A stretch of 12,500 bases of DNA from Botryococcus braunii (GCA_002005505.1 KV908437.1:394585-407084), one strand, 5' to 3'; positions 1 to 11,871 are shown, counted from the first letter of the stretch. Notes: a model not told the origin generated them from the letters alone. Numbers and translations are program-made.

Positions 1-428
1 CTCGTACAAATTGCATACGCCCGCGCCCAGCGCTGATGCGAACGAGACACAAATCGGGCAAACATAAATTGGGGCACAGAAGTGGGGGGGGGGGAGAAGA
101 GCAGGGGAGGGGCCAGCTCTTCTTCCAACAAGGATCGGGAAAGCTGCTCTATAGTGTCAGAACTCCCAAGCGGCAAATTAGACTCCGAAAGGAAAATTAG
201 GTATACAAAGGAAACAAAGGCCCCGAATCACAAAGGGAAATTACATATACAAAGGGAATCAGGGTTCAGAATTACTAAGGGGAACCTAGCATGACAGAGG
301 GAACCAGAATCAAAGGAAATCAGGGTTTAGAAGTAAAAATGAAATTGGAGTTACGAAGGGATTCGAATTTACTTTCTTACGAGGGATAGAAAGGGGCGGG
401 GACGGGAGTAAGGGGGTGGGAGGCGCAC
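1..428 (-). other. VTE1: VTE1 intron 4, partial
   Basis: No exon of the expected continuation (a glycine-rich segment then GWIEW) was found on the minus strand here, so this is read as intron reaching past the edge. The plus strand is purine-rich. It has a G run at about 83-94 and degenerate reiterations of an AAAGG(G/A)AATCAGGGTT-like unit between about 190 and 370. Confidence 0.55.
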
Positions 429-589
429 CTGCCAGTGGGGCTCAAAAACAGGGAGGGCGGCCAGCCAGCCGGCCGTGGACCTTTGCTTGCTGCCTTCAGG
501 ACCCCAGCCCAGGAGGGGAGACACCGAAAAGGCCCAGCGGGCGCTCCCCACAGTGGACGGCAGATAGCCTCCCGCGCCCTCCCCCTGGG
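429..589 (-). CDS. VTE1: VTE1 exon 4
   Basis: The exon encodes YLPSTVGSARW, then SVSPLLGWG, then STAGWLAALPVFEPHWQ, very close to the plant VTE1 core. The donor is TGGCAG|GTGCGC, phase 0. Two acceptors fit the phase left by exon 3: TAACAG|CCCAGG (start 589, split codon Ala) and GGGAG|GCTATC (start 568, split codon Gly, preserving the usual WHQG). The first is preferred for splice-site quality, the second for protein conservation. The next exon is outside the window. Confidence 0.88.
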
Positions 590-1792
590 CTGTTATGCTA
601 CCTGCAGCAGTGCGGGACGGGTTTTGCCCCCCGCGCGCCTGTTACTCATTGGGCCTGCCTGCCTGCTGCCTGCCTGTCTGCTTTTTGTGTTTCTCCCTTC
701 TTGAAGAAATGCAGGCAGGCAGGATCGCATCCCCCCCCCCCCCCTTCTGGAAGGAAGGAAGGAAGGAAAACCCCCCTTATCTCCCTTCTTGATGGAAGAA
801 AGGAAGGAATATTCCCTTTTTTCTCCCTTCTTGAAGAAAGGAAGGAAGGAATACTCCTTCCTTCATTCCTTCAAGAAGAGGGAAAAGGGGAGGGAGAGTA
901 AGATACACAGCCTATTAACAGGGTGTGCATTTTCCCCTTTTATGAAGAAGGAAGGAATAGCGATAGAGGTGGGGAAGGGGCCACGGACAGACAAACAGAT
1001 CGACAGCCGGACAGAGGAAGAGGGGGCAGAGGGGAGGGAGGGTGGGAGGAGAGTGGGGGAGAGAGAGCTGAGGGGAGAAAGACAAAAGGGGGGGGGGACA
1101 AGGGGGAGAAGAGGGCTCGCGCATTCTCTCCCACGCCAGTGCGACTCATGACACATCACATGTGTCTCCTGTCTCACTCCCCTCCACCTCTCCCCACCTC
1201 CCTCCCACTCCCTCTTCCACTTTTCTCTCGTTTCCCCTCCCACTCCACGTCTTCTGATTCACCGCTCTGCTGAACTTGATCGTTATTGTCCTCACAGCAC
1301 CTGTTTCACGCAGCGAAGTAAGGCCACATGGGCCACATGCACCGTTGGCAGTACAAAAGTACCTATGAACCATGCTCTTGAAATGGAGATGTGACGCTTG
1401 CAGAGGCTTATGTGCTCATGCTGGCTATCAGTGCCTTCCATTTTGCTCCCCACCAAAACTGTGCACATCCAGGTGCATGCGCAAACACCTCGCCCCCCCC
1501 CCCCCCCCAACATACACCCACCCCCCCCCCCACACACACACACACACACGCACGCACACCCCAATCCACTTATACCCCCCTCACTCCCCGCTCCTCTCAG
1601 AGCTCCCCCTAAAAATCACACACACAACAAGTGCGCACGGCGGAGGGAAGGAGTGTGGACCTTGATGCCATGTGCCTGATGCCTGAAAGCCCTGCTCGAC
1701 CTGCTCTGAGAACTCCTCCTGGGCAGCCAAGCCATCCCACCTCCCTTTTCAATTGGCTGCCACACAATCACGTACTGCGCGCGCAAACGCAC

Positions 1793-1861
<69 letters not shown>

Positions 1862-1892
1862 ACACACACCCCCCCACGCACGCACGCACGCA

Positions 1893-1988
<96 letters not shown>

Positions 1989-2978
1989 GGGTACCACGAA
2001 CATGCCACACAATCACATGAGGCTAAATCCCCGCCCCCCCCCCCTTCTCTCGCTCTCGCTCCCCGCCCCCCCAAAGCTTCCTTATCTCCCCCCTCTCCCT
2101 TCACCCCCCTCTCTCCTCCTCCCTCCCTCCCCCCCCCCCCTCTTTTCCGCCGTCGCATGTATGCCAAAGTGTGAGCTTATGCACAGGTATCATGCATAGA
2201 AAGCTCACAATGTAACTTCTTACTTTCTAAGTACAGGCAAAACTCTTGTAGTAACTACCATGACCACAATCTCCCACTTCATCCAAGGAATGCTGGGAGG
2301 TCATAGGTTTGCAAGTCACCTCTGGAAGCATTCTCCCAATTGGCTGGCCCTCCTTCAGGGGATTTCGAGCTTTGAAGGTACAACCAAGCTCAAGATCACT
2401 AGTGTTTCCCCAGAAAATGTTTGTGTCTTTTGAGAACTGCAGTAGATAGGAGTCCCTCGGGCCCATGATCTGAGCGCTTGTGCCAGGAAAGGCCCCTCCT
2501 CCAGGGTCTTCAATCGCATATATAAGTGCAAATGCGTCCCCAGAGCGAGGCAAGGTAACCTACAGTAGGTTCAACGAAAAGTTATGATGAAATACACCGG
2601 CTTATCACGTGCCCTGCAAAACCGCTCTCGGGTGTAACAACGACACCGCGACAAAGAACAGAACTGCATCTGTTTTAAGTCAGTGTGTTCATCTTCTAAC
2701 CACTTTCCGTTTTAAGGAAAGTCGCCGCCTAAGGACGGCTCTCTCCAGCGTTTGCTGCCGGAATTTCGTCAGACCACCATGTTACAACAATGGAATTGTA
2801 TGGAACGATACTGCCGCAGTAGGATTACCTTAAAGTACCATCCTTCAAAAAATCTGCTTTTACGGCCATCGAAGTGATAGCCGCTGTGCGGTGTGCGCAC
2901 CGAGGATGTTGCTTTTCCTGCGATTGTATCACCGGAAAGAGGCCCTCTAGGCCTGGCTGTCATTACCGTCAACACCAT
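429..2978 (-). CDS. VTE1: Tocopherol cyclase (VTE1), split gene, 3' part outside window
   Basis: Tocopherol cyclase closes the chromanol ring of phytyl-quinol precursors to give tocopherols, in plastids (plastoglobules in plants). Four minus-strand exons join in frame: 2978-2829, 2559-2320, 1718-1661 and 589-429. Family hallmarks appear in the right order: RTPHSGYHFDG and FFEGWYFK (exon 1), IYAIEDPGGG and AQIMGP (exon 2), QGFQ and TWHQ (exon 3), SARW, GWG, STAGW and FEPHWQ (exon 4). About 203 residues are covered; plant VTE1 is near 490, so the C-terminal exons lie beyond position 1. The start at 2978 is the first in-frame ATG after a TGA and has A at -3 and G at +4. The 27 residues before RTPHSGYHFDG are rich in A, T, S, R and G, short but compatible with part of a plastid transit peptide. 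Identification comes from recalled motifs; I am sure of the family, less of the exact ends of exons 1 and 4. Confidence 0.9.
590..1660 (-). other. VTE1: VTE1 intron 3 with low-complexity tracts
   Basis: This is the interval between VTE1 exons 3 and 4. It holds C runs near 731-742, 1495-1508 and 1523-1531, a GGAA/TTCC-rich repetitive block near 690-950, GA-rich sequence at 1010-1110 and a short (CA)n near 1531-1550. No other coding evidence was seen. Confidence 0.6.
823..882. repeat. GGAA-rich foldback repeat
   Basis: CTCCCTTCTTGAAG followed by (GGAA)n is mirrored by (TTCC)n and then CCTTCAAGAAGAGGG, giving an imperfect hairpin. Related copies of the CTCCCTTCTTGA motif start near 691 and 781, so the block looks like tandem and inverted duplication of one small unit inside VTE1 intron 3. 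Confidence 0.6.
1661..1718 (-). CDS. VTE1: VTE1 exon 3 (58-nt micro-exon)
   Basis: The exon lies between acceptor GGCTGCCCAG|GAGGAG and donor CATCAAG|GTCCAC. It encodes 19 codons, EEFSEQVEQGFQ followed by ASGTWHQ, plus the first G of a split codon. This matches the family segment EEF...V..GFQVTP.WHQG between the EDP domain and the ARW...GWG domain. It joins exon 2 in phase 0. It is too short to stand out as an open frame and sits between a 1-kb poly-C/GA-rich intron and a 600-base intron holding a long (CA)n tract. Confidence 0.87.
1794..1986. repeat. (CA)n microsatellite, interrupted
   Basis: A dinucleotide CA tract is broken by one CAGA step, a short C run and a (CACG)n segment around 1870-1900. 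It lies in VTE1 intron 2 (1719-2319) and reads as (TG)n in the transcript. The rest of that intron is mainly C-rich on the plus strand at 2030-2150. Confidence 0.97.
2320..2559 (-). CDS. VTE1: VTE1 exon 2
   Basis: The exon is 80 codons, phase 0 at both ends. The acceptor is CTACTGTAG|GTTACC and the donor CCAGAG|GTGACT. It begins VTLP, directly continuing GWYFK from exon 1, and contains the diagnostic DAFALIYAIEDP, GTSAQIMGP and YLLQ blocks. It ends in GRMLPE, which continues as EEFSEQ in exon 3. The upstream intron (2560-2828, 269 bases) is free of long microsatellites. Confidence 0.93.
2829..2978 (-). CDS. VTE1: VTE1 exon 1 (N-terminus)
   Basis: The exon has 50 codons ending in EGWYFK, with donor AAG|GTAATC in phase 0. 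It carries the invariant RTPHSGYHFDG block that opens the catalytic domain. The 3' boundary is firm because FEGWYFK continues into VTLP of the next exon, as in plant enzymes. The 5' boundary is less certain. The frame stays open upstream of the ATG as far as a TGA near 3027, so an upstream exon could join there, for example at an acceptor ending GAACAGAG. A candidate partner is the 35-codon ATG-open stretch at 3202-3098, which ends in CAG|GTATGT. Confidence 0.82.
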
Positions 2979-3921
2979 TTTGACGAGAAGATGTGTACTC
3001 AAGGAAGAAGGGCTCTCTGTTCAATCAGGTGGCATGTCTGCGATTACCTTCGAACGCATTGAAATCCTCAAGGGCCTGCAACCTCATCATAACATACCTG
3101 CTGAACGCTATCTTGCCATTTCAGGCCACTTATATCTGAGCCACAGTAATTCGTCGTGCATTTGCAGCAATTTCTACATTGATTGCCAACGTGCCCTGTC
3201 ATGATCCGAAAGTCGCGTCAGTTGCTAGGTACCCTGGGCACTCTTAAGGTACCGTGACATCGTAGTCCTCGGGGAGCTCTGGGACCGATCGGATCTTCCG
3301 TCATTCAGAATAGAGAGTGAAGCCTATCCTAACCGCACACCATAAATGGTGCATGCGGGTACGCGGATTCCCCATAGAGCCCCGTGCTCATATTGATAAT
3401 TGACCAGATCCTGTGAGGAAGACCAATAAGGTTTCTATCAGACTGTAGGTGTCAGCAACTACACCTCAACGTGTTAGATACCTTTAATCAACATGCAGCT
3501 GAACAGCCTGGCGCTTAACCCATTGTTGCATGCATTACCTATTTCATGCATGAAGACCATCCTTGCGACATTTATTCACGGATCATACATGAATTACGAG
3601 GAGACATATCAAGGGCGAGAGAAAGTGAACCTGGGTTAATACCATGAAAGTGAGCCTGGGTGAGGTGCGTTGAATGCATAAAATGTGTGCTTGCCTGACC
3701 CACGAGCAATCACTGATACGTTGGGTGCAAAGCGTGTACAATTGCGGTGTGAGAAGCATTCTCATACATAATCACTCAGAGTAAGTGACCATTATCAGAT
3801 TCCAAATTGGACACATATGTGCATATCCTAATCGTACCATTTGAATAGTTTAAGAATTTAACAGCTCTCCCCCAAGTTGCCTCTTGCGGTTTGTGTAGGA
3901 CTACTTTTGGACCTTTCTTGG
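2979..3921. other. Upstream of VTE1, no assignable gene
   Basis: This interval should hold the VTE1 5' untranslated region and promoter. No convincing TATA box was seen. A stretch on the minus strand (3202-3098) is open from ATG to CAG|GTATGT and encodes 35 residues with six cysteines; it could be an upstream exon but resembles nothing I recognise. A 16-bp direct repeat, GAAAGTGA(A/G)CCTGGGT, occurs at 3621-3636 and 3646-3661. Confidence 0.5.
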
Positions 3922-4004
3922 GGAAGGTTGCCTGAGTGGTCTTAGGGGGAAGACTTAAAATCTTCTGCGGTCACGCTGCGCGGGTTCAAACCCCGCACCT
4001 TCCC
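3922..4004 (+). tRNA. tRNA-Leu(UAA)-like, class II, intronless
   Basis: Acceptor arms GGAAGGT and ACCTTCC pair perfectly over 7 bp. The D-arm has CCT/AGG with A14 and a GG pair in the loop. The anticodon stem GAAGA/TCTTC encloses CTTAAAA, giving anticodon TAA (UAA, leucine). A long variable arm (GCG-GTCA-CGC) marks a class II tRNA. The T-arm is GCGGG-TTCAAAC-CCCGC, which also supplies a good B box. A TTTT run shortly after (about 4023) could end Pol III transcription. Oddities are one extra G between the D and anticodon stems, C at position 10, and C rather than the usual A as discriminator. It may be a diverged gene, a pseudogene or the head of a tRNA-derived SINE. Confidence 0.65.
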
Positions 4005-4429
4005 TTCAAGGGATCACACAACTTTTGGGGTATTCCAACTTTTGGGGTATTGCCCCAACAAAAGGTATTCCCTCCGCGTTTGCCGGGTAATGCACACTTG
4101 TTACAAATATTTTCTCATAGGAACTCGCCATCTGCTTTGAAGTTGACCTCTAAAACTACCCTGGGACTCGATGAAGCAGGTCAGGGAGGCCTCCAAATCC
4201 TGCAGAATCGCATGAATCTCAACAAAAACAGAACTTTCTTCCGAACCGCCGCGGAGGCTTCATATATACGTACAGCCGGAGTCTTATATAAGGCCTCCTC
4301 CTCGGCACACCCGTGCCCCTGACCCTACGGGGGCACCAACAGATCAAAGCTCTGCCAGAGCACACTGGTTGCGCAACTCCACGATCCTAGATTGACCTGG
4401 CTTGGCAGCCCGTCCTCAGGAAGGGATTT
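4005..4429. other. No gene seen
   Basis: Ordinary mixed-composition sequence with a local duplication (AACTTTTGGGGTATT twice at about 4020-4050). No supported coding or RNA feature was found. Confidence 0.4.
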
Positions 4430-4554
4430 AAATACAGAGTGAAGCTTCACTTAAGTATACACACACCGCAAGAGTGAAGCTTCACTTACGTATTATATTA
4501 GTAAGCTTCACTCAAATACAAAGTGAAGGTTCACTGTAGTATAGACACACTGCA
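4430..4554. repeat. Palindrome-centred 41-bp direct repeats
   Basis: Two 41-bp units (4430-4470 and 4514-4554) match at 35 of 41 positions. Each is built around AGTGAAGCTTCACT (perfect in the first, one change in the second) and ends in a CACAC(C/T)GCA-like tail. Between them, 4471-4513 carries another intact palindrome and an inverted partner (GAGTGAAGCTT facing AAGCTTCACTC). The function is unknown. Confidence 0.8.
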
Positions 4555-4919
4555 CGTTTAACCCATGTGTCCAACGTGCTAGTATGCGGAAGCCAGGGGA
4601 TATGACCGCACATGATCAAATTTCTTTAAAGCTTTACGTAATTGCTTTAAAGCAGATTCAATATATGTATCTGCTGAGGAAGGGTACCAAAGTTACAATA
4701 TTTTGTCACACCGTACAGACCATAATGGATCGGTCTAGCGGTACAGACTGGGCTTATTCAATTCATCAACAAAGGCCCTCCGAAAGATGATTTTCAATGA
4801 CTCAAGGTATTAGCCTGCATGCTAACCCATTGCCTCCACAAATTCTGAGACGGTGGCCCTGGGAAATATCAACCAAAGCCAAGAAATCATTACTAAAGTA
4901 GCCAATGAAATGTACGTAT
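4555..4919. other. No gene seen
   Basis: A 68-codon plus-strand open frame (4584-4790) is present but has no recognisable motif or splice context. I do not call it a gene. Confidence 0.35.
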
Positions 4920-5177
4920 TTAAAAGCACTGGAAGGATCGTCGCAGGAGTGAGAATTCTTCGAAGACTACTCTCCCCCCAAGGCTCTCAAGGGTCGCCTT
5001 AGGATTGCCGCGTGGCTTTTTTGAACTTGCTGCGGCAAGAATACCCCAGATAATTCGTACAGGTGCTTCAGAAACCCGCTCAAAAAGAAGATATCTTGCC
5101 TGAAGCGTTTGTTCACTCTTTGGGTTTCCTGCAAGACAGGATGCCAGTATGTCCGCTATAAACATATTTCTAAACAT
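4920..5177 (-). CDS. Unrecognised 85-residue ORF
   Basis: A minus-strand frame runs from ATG at 5177 to a TAA at 4920. Its composition is balanced and not low-complexity, with a hydrophobic N-terminal part (MFRNMFIADILASCLAG) and a basic middle. I recognise no family. It lies downstream, in the same orientation, of the broken protein-like segments at 5321-6364, so it could be part of the same decayed unit or a chance frame. Confidence 0.2.
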   Translation of the reverse strand: MFRNMFIADILASCLAGNPKSEQTLQARYLLFERVSEAPVRIIWGILAAASSKKPRGNPKATLESLGGRVVFEEFSLLRRSFQCF

Positions 5178-5320
5178 TAAGAAACTTCTGTAACGGAAAA
5201 TCGCAGACTACGGCCATGACGTGTACATCTGCCCAATAATCCCGGAGCCTTGTGACTGACGTAGCACCCCCCCCCCCCCCAGGGGCCCGCCCCCCAGCAA
5301 AAGCCTTGAAAGATGTAACA

Positions 5321-6364
5321 TCAGTAAACCCCCCCCCCCCCTCTTCCAAACACACCGGCATATTCACCACATCTCAACATATATATGTGGCCCGTCAAGG
5401 TCAGATCATCTTCCGACGTCCCCCAAGACGTGGGACCCTCTTCCTTCCATACTTGAACACCACATGTGTGCATATGCAATCCAGAACATGCATCCCAACA
5501 CATTCGTTCGCTAGTCCCTTGAGCATCAGGCTCGATCTTCAACCGCCCATTCTTTCCCTCGGCCTCCATTGACTCACTTAAAGCCCTCCACTTTTGCACA
5601 TCCCTCAGCTCAGCTAATTTTTGCCAACTCTCTCGTTGCCGCCACCTTCCCTCCGATATCAGTCATCCAACTCATCCAACAAATCATCCCACCCCCCCCC
5701 CCATTTTCTATCTGCCATACTGTCATTGATCTGGGCCTGCCCTCCATACCGTCATGCATGTTCCCAAACATCGTAGCCTCGAAAAGTCTGCATACCTTTG
5801 AATCATTGCATCACTCTATGGCTAAATCGCTGTTAAAATGCTTATAGCCTGCTCATATTCTGCGCAGTCTTGGCAGCTCTCATGGAGCCCCAACAGGCTC
5901 TGAGGCATGGCCTCTAGGTCAAACCTTTGACCTGTCGCAGCACACCTTGAGCCACACCTGCGATAAAATCGTCCACGGAGCAGGACTCCAAAACCTGCGA
6001 TAAGAGCCCCTCCATCTCCACTATTGGGGACATCTGGCCTTCCCCCACCGCCCGGCTTGGGGTCCCGTCCATGCCTCTTCCGTCACACAGGCGCAGAAAG
6101 CAGAGGGACGACCGTCAGGACCAGAAAGTTCTTCGAGAACAGTTGCACGACCTCCAAACAATTGCGTCTTGATCTCCCAGCACGCCCCTTAGGGGTGTGG
6201 GGGGCTTGCGTAAAGCATCGAGGTCAGTGCCTGTCACGTGAACCCTCTGCATCCGCTGCCCAAAGCTCCTTGAAAGAGCGCTCCCGCAGGGTGTCAAATC
6301 CCGATCCCTGAGGTAGCTCGTGCGGCGGAACACTTTGATTAGAGCCCCACGCAGAGATCCAAAC
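5321..6364 (-). pseudogene. Decayed protein-coding unit, unidentified
   Basis: Consecutive minus-strand segments look protein-like but sit in different frames. 6364-6224 contains LPQGSGFDTLRERSFKELW. About 6044-5910 contains MSPIVEMEGLLSQVLESC. About 5920-5835 contains LLGLHESCQDCAEYEQAI. About 5660-5321 contains ESWQKLAELRDVQKWRALSE. Stops or one-base shifts separate them, and a poly-G run at 5691-5701 breaks one join. Their charged, amphipathic composition differs from the proline-rich noise of the opposite strand. It could be a degenerate transposon gag-like gene, a dead host gene, or a real gene with introns I could not resolve. No domain was recognised. Confidence 0.33.
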
Positions 6365-6640
6365 TCACCAGACTTCAGACTCTCGCCCAGTAATTACCAT
6401 GGCCGAACCCATGGGCTGGACTTGCTGCAAGAGGGCTCCGGTCCACTCCCTAGGTCAGCTTGTGCGGAGGATGGCGAGATGAGAAGTCTTGAAAGAAGGG
6501 CCCCAGGATGCGGCTGCCAGGACTGCGCGCTAGTTGCTATTCCCCCGCCCCCACCAGGAGCGGCTGCCGCACCTCCTTCTGCTGCCTCTTATACAGCCGA
6601 CTCTGCACCCCATTCCCCTCAGCCGTCAAGTACACACCGG
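6365..6640. other. No gene seen
   Basis: GC-rich sequence upstream (minus sense) of the broken segments and next to the minisatellite. A plus-strand frame runs through it into the minisatellite, but nothing independent supports it. Confidence 0.35.
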
Positions 6641-6957
6641 ATGTCACTCGGTGCCTACCAGATGTCATTCGGTGGCTACCAGCTGTCATTCGGTGGCTAC
6701 CAGCTGTCATTCGGTACCTATTGGAAGTCATTCGGTGCCTACAGGTTGTCTTTTAGTGCCTACCGGACGTTATTCAGTGCCTAGCAGATGTCATTCTGTG
6801 CCCACCGGATGTCATTCAATGGCAAACAGATGTCACTCAGTGCCTAACGGATGCGATTTGGTACCCTACCAGATGCCATTCGGTGCCTACCGGATATCAT
6901 TCAGGGCCTACCGGATGTCATCAGTGGCTACTGAATGTCATTCAGTGCCTACTGGAT
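6641..6957 (+). repeat. 21-bp minisatellite, about 15 units
   Basis: Tandem units share the core TCATTCGGTGCCTACCGG and diverge at several positions. Most are 21 bp; one is 22 (near 6850) and one 20 (near 6920). Because 21 is a multiple of three, one plus frame reads as heptapeptides of the type MSFGAYQ, MSFGGYQ, LSFGTYW for six units before a stop at about 6782. Another frame reads CHSVPTG-like units for longer. Unit divergence indicates an old array. Whether it is translated is unknown. Confidence 0.92.
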
Positions 6958-7015
6958 GTCCGTACTTGCCCATCACACTCTGCTCGAACACATGCCATCT
7001 GAGCATAATGGGCCC

Positions 7016-7017
<2 letters not shown>

Positions 7018-7077
<60 letters not shown>

Positions 7078-7086
7078 GCACACACA
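7018..7086. repeat. (CA)n microsatellite
   Basis: CA dinucleotide tract with a CGCACGCA variant near its 3' end, just past the probable 3' end of the PQ-loop gene (minus sense). Confidence 0.96.
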
Positions 7087-7141
7087 CGAAGACATGCAGG
7101 ACTCCACAGACAGAGTACAGACACAGGCCAAGATACAATCT

Positions 7142-10612
<3,471 letters not shown>

Positions 10613-11284
10613 AGCTCAGCTGATAATTACAAAAATGCGTCCCTGTCACTTTGCGAAGGGTTTACCACCAGTGCGACCCTTGACGGAGAACTACAGTGAA
10701 CACTCAAGTACCTACTTATATGTAACGTAAAAAGAAAAACGTACTAATACATCAACATGCTTAAAGAAGGCACTCGGCGTCCGATACGGATTGAACCTTA
10801 CTTGTGGTTACAGTCTTGAAACCATAAGTGTGCCAGCCGCCATCCTCCCGCATCACACATTGCATCTATAGAGAATCAAAGATTTTAGGAACTACAGCAC
10901 GAACAGGTTACAAAACAGGGATTCTCTCGGACCGGCGGAGACAAGATAGCCTCGATCGAAGCCGCTGCGGATAGGCCCGCCATGACTTAGAAAATTGCAA
11001 CGCTTCTATCCCCGCTTAATCTAGAGGCCTGTCTGTTACTTCTAGCCTAAACTATACAGAATCCGTTGTTAACACACCGACGGGAGGTATAAAACTCGAG
11101 TTGTAAAGCCGGCCACTGGTGGAAGTAGCCTATTCCGAAGAGAGCAAGGCTCGAGGCACGAGGCCGCATGCGGGTGCATGTGACCCTGTAGTAGTACCTT
11201 CCTGCTCCCTACCTCCCAGCCCCTCTGAAGCCCCCGCCACCCCCACCCCCCCCCCCCCCTTTTTGCACACGCTTCATTCCAAGC
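10613..11284. other. Upstream of PQ-loop gene, no gene seen
   Basis: This should hold the 5' leader and promoter of the PQ-loop gene. A tRNA-like fragment around 10770-10850 was considered and rejected. A C run is at about 11246-11259. No coding region is supported. Confidence 0.45.
10715..10720 (-). promoter_or_regulatory. TATA-like element upstream of PQ-loop gene
   Basis: Minus-strand TATAAG (within ACATATAAGTAGG) lies about 100 bases upstream of the ATG at 10612, a plausible distance for a TATA box plus 5' leader. The match is to a short degenerate motif only. Confidence 0.25.
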
Positions 11285-11388
11285 TTTGCACCACCAGCTG
11301 CCTATAAGCGGGGAGTGTGATTGCACTAGCTAGTGCAACCCAGTATAATGTAGCACACTCCCCGCTTGTAGGCACGTGGTGGTGCAAA
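11285..11388. repeat. Foldback element with 35-bp arms
   Basis: Arms 11285-11319 and 11354-11388 are reverse complements at 32 of 35 positions (TTTGCACCACC ... GCGGGGAGTGTG against its partner). The 34-base spacer starts with A and then the perfect palindrome TTGCACTAGCTAGTGCAA (11321-11338). No clear target-site duplication was seen. It could be a tiny MITE-like remnant or a structured RNA/DNA hairpin. Confidence 0.85.
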
Positions 11389-11597
11389 ACGTACTTCATG
11401 AACGTACTTCAAGTACTCCATGAATTGATGTTGTCAATATGCTTTAACTAGGGCCATAACGGTCTGCAAATCTCAATGAGGACTTTCATGACCACAATTG
11501 ATCGAGTTGGATAACAAAATTAAGATAAATTGAGGTCGTTATGCTGCACCACTACCCATGCGTGTCTACAGAGGCAGCCCCGTGAGCTTTACGGTCA
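11389..11597. other. No gene seen
   Basis: Begins with short direct repeats (ACGTACTTCA twice at about 11389-11411). Otherwise unremarkable. Confidence 0.4.
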
Positions 11598-11633
11598 TGA
11601 CCAGGTACCCCGTGGGCATGGGGTACCTGGTCA
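11598..11633. repeat. Perfect 14-bp hairpin
   Basis: TGACCAGGTACCCC (11598-11611) and GGGGTACCTGGTCA (11620-11633) are exact reverse complements with an 8-base loop. No U-tract follows, and there is no neighbouring gene it would terminate. Confidence 0.9.
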
Positions 11634-11704
11634 CTCTTGTGAGAAATCCACATGGCTTTCAAAGTGCGGATGCTAACCTAAGTGTACTGTAGGCACTGTG
11701 CATG

Positions 11705-11709
11705 CCGGA

Positions 11710-11804
<95 letters not shown>

Positions 11805-11871
11805 GGCGAGAGAGTGTGTGTGTGTATGTGTGTGTGTGAGTGTGTGTGTGTGTGTGTGTGTGGGGGGGGGG
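11705..11871. repeat. (AG)n then (GT)n then G run
   Basis: (AG)n runs to about 11800. After a short GGGC-containing gap comes interrupted (GT)n at about 11814-11861, then a run of G. Confidence 0.96.

Noticed and set aside
300..345. GGGTTTAG-like telomeric motif
   Set aside because: Single occurrence in purine-rich degenerate repeats; no tandem telomere array.
416..901. 161-codon plus-strand frame
   Set aside because: Antisense to VTE1 exon 4, then GGAA-repeat translation (EERKEG units).
2893..3204. 103-codon plus-strand frame starting MRTEDVAFP
   Set aside because: It is partly antisense to VTE1 exon 1, which has clear family motifs; no independent support.
10770..10850. tRNA-like segment on the minus strand with GGTTCAATCC (B-box-like) and a GGTT/AACC hairpin
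   Set aside because: The T-stem does not pair, the hairpin loop is 10 bases, and the acceptor arms pair only partly. At best a degenerate tRNA-derived fragment.
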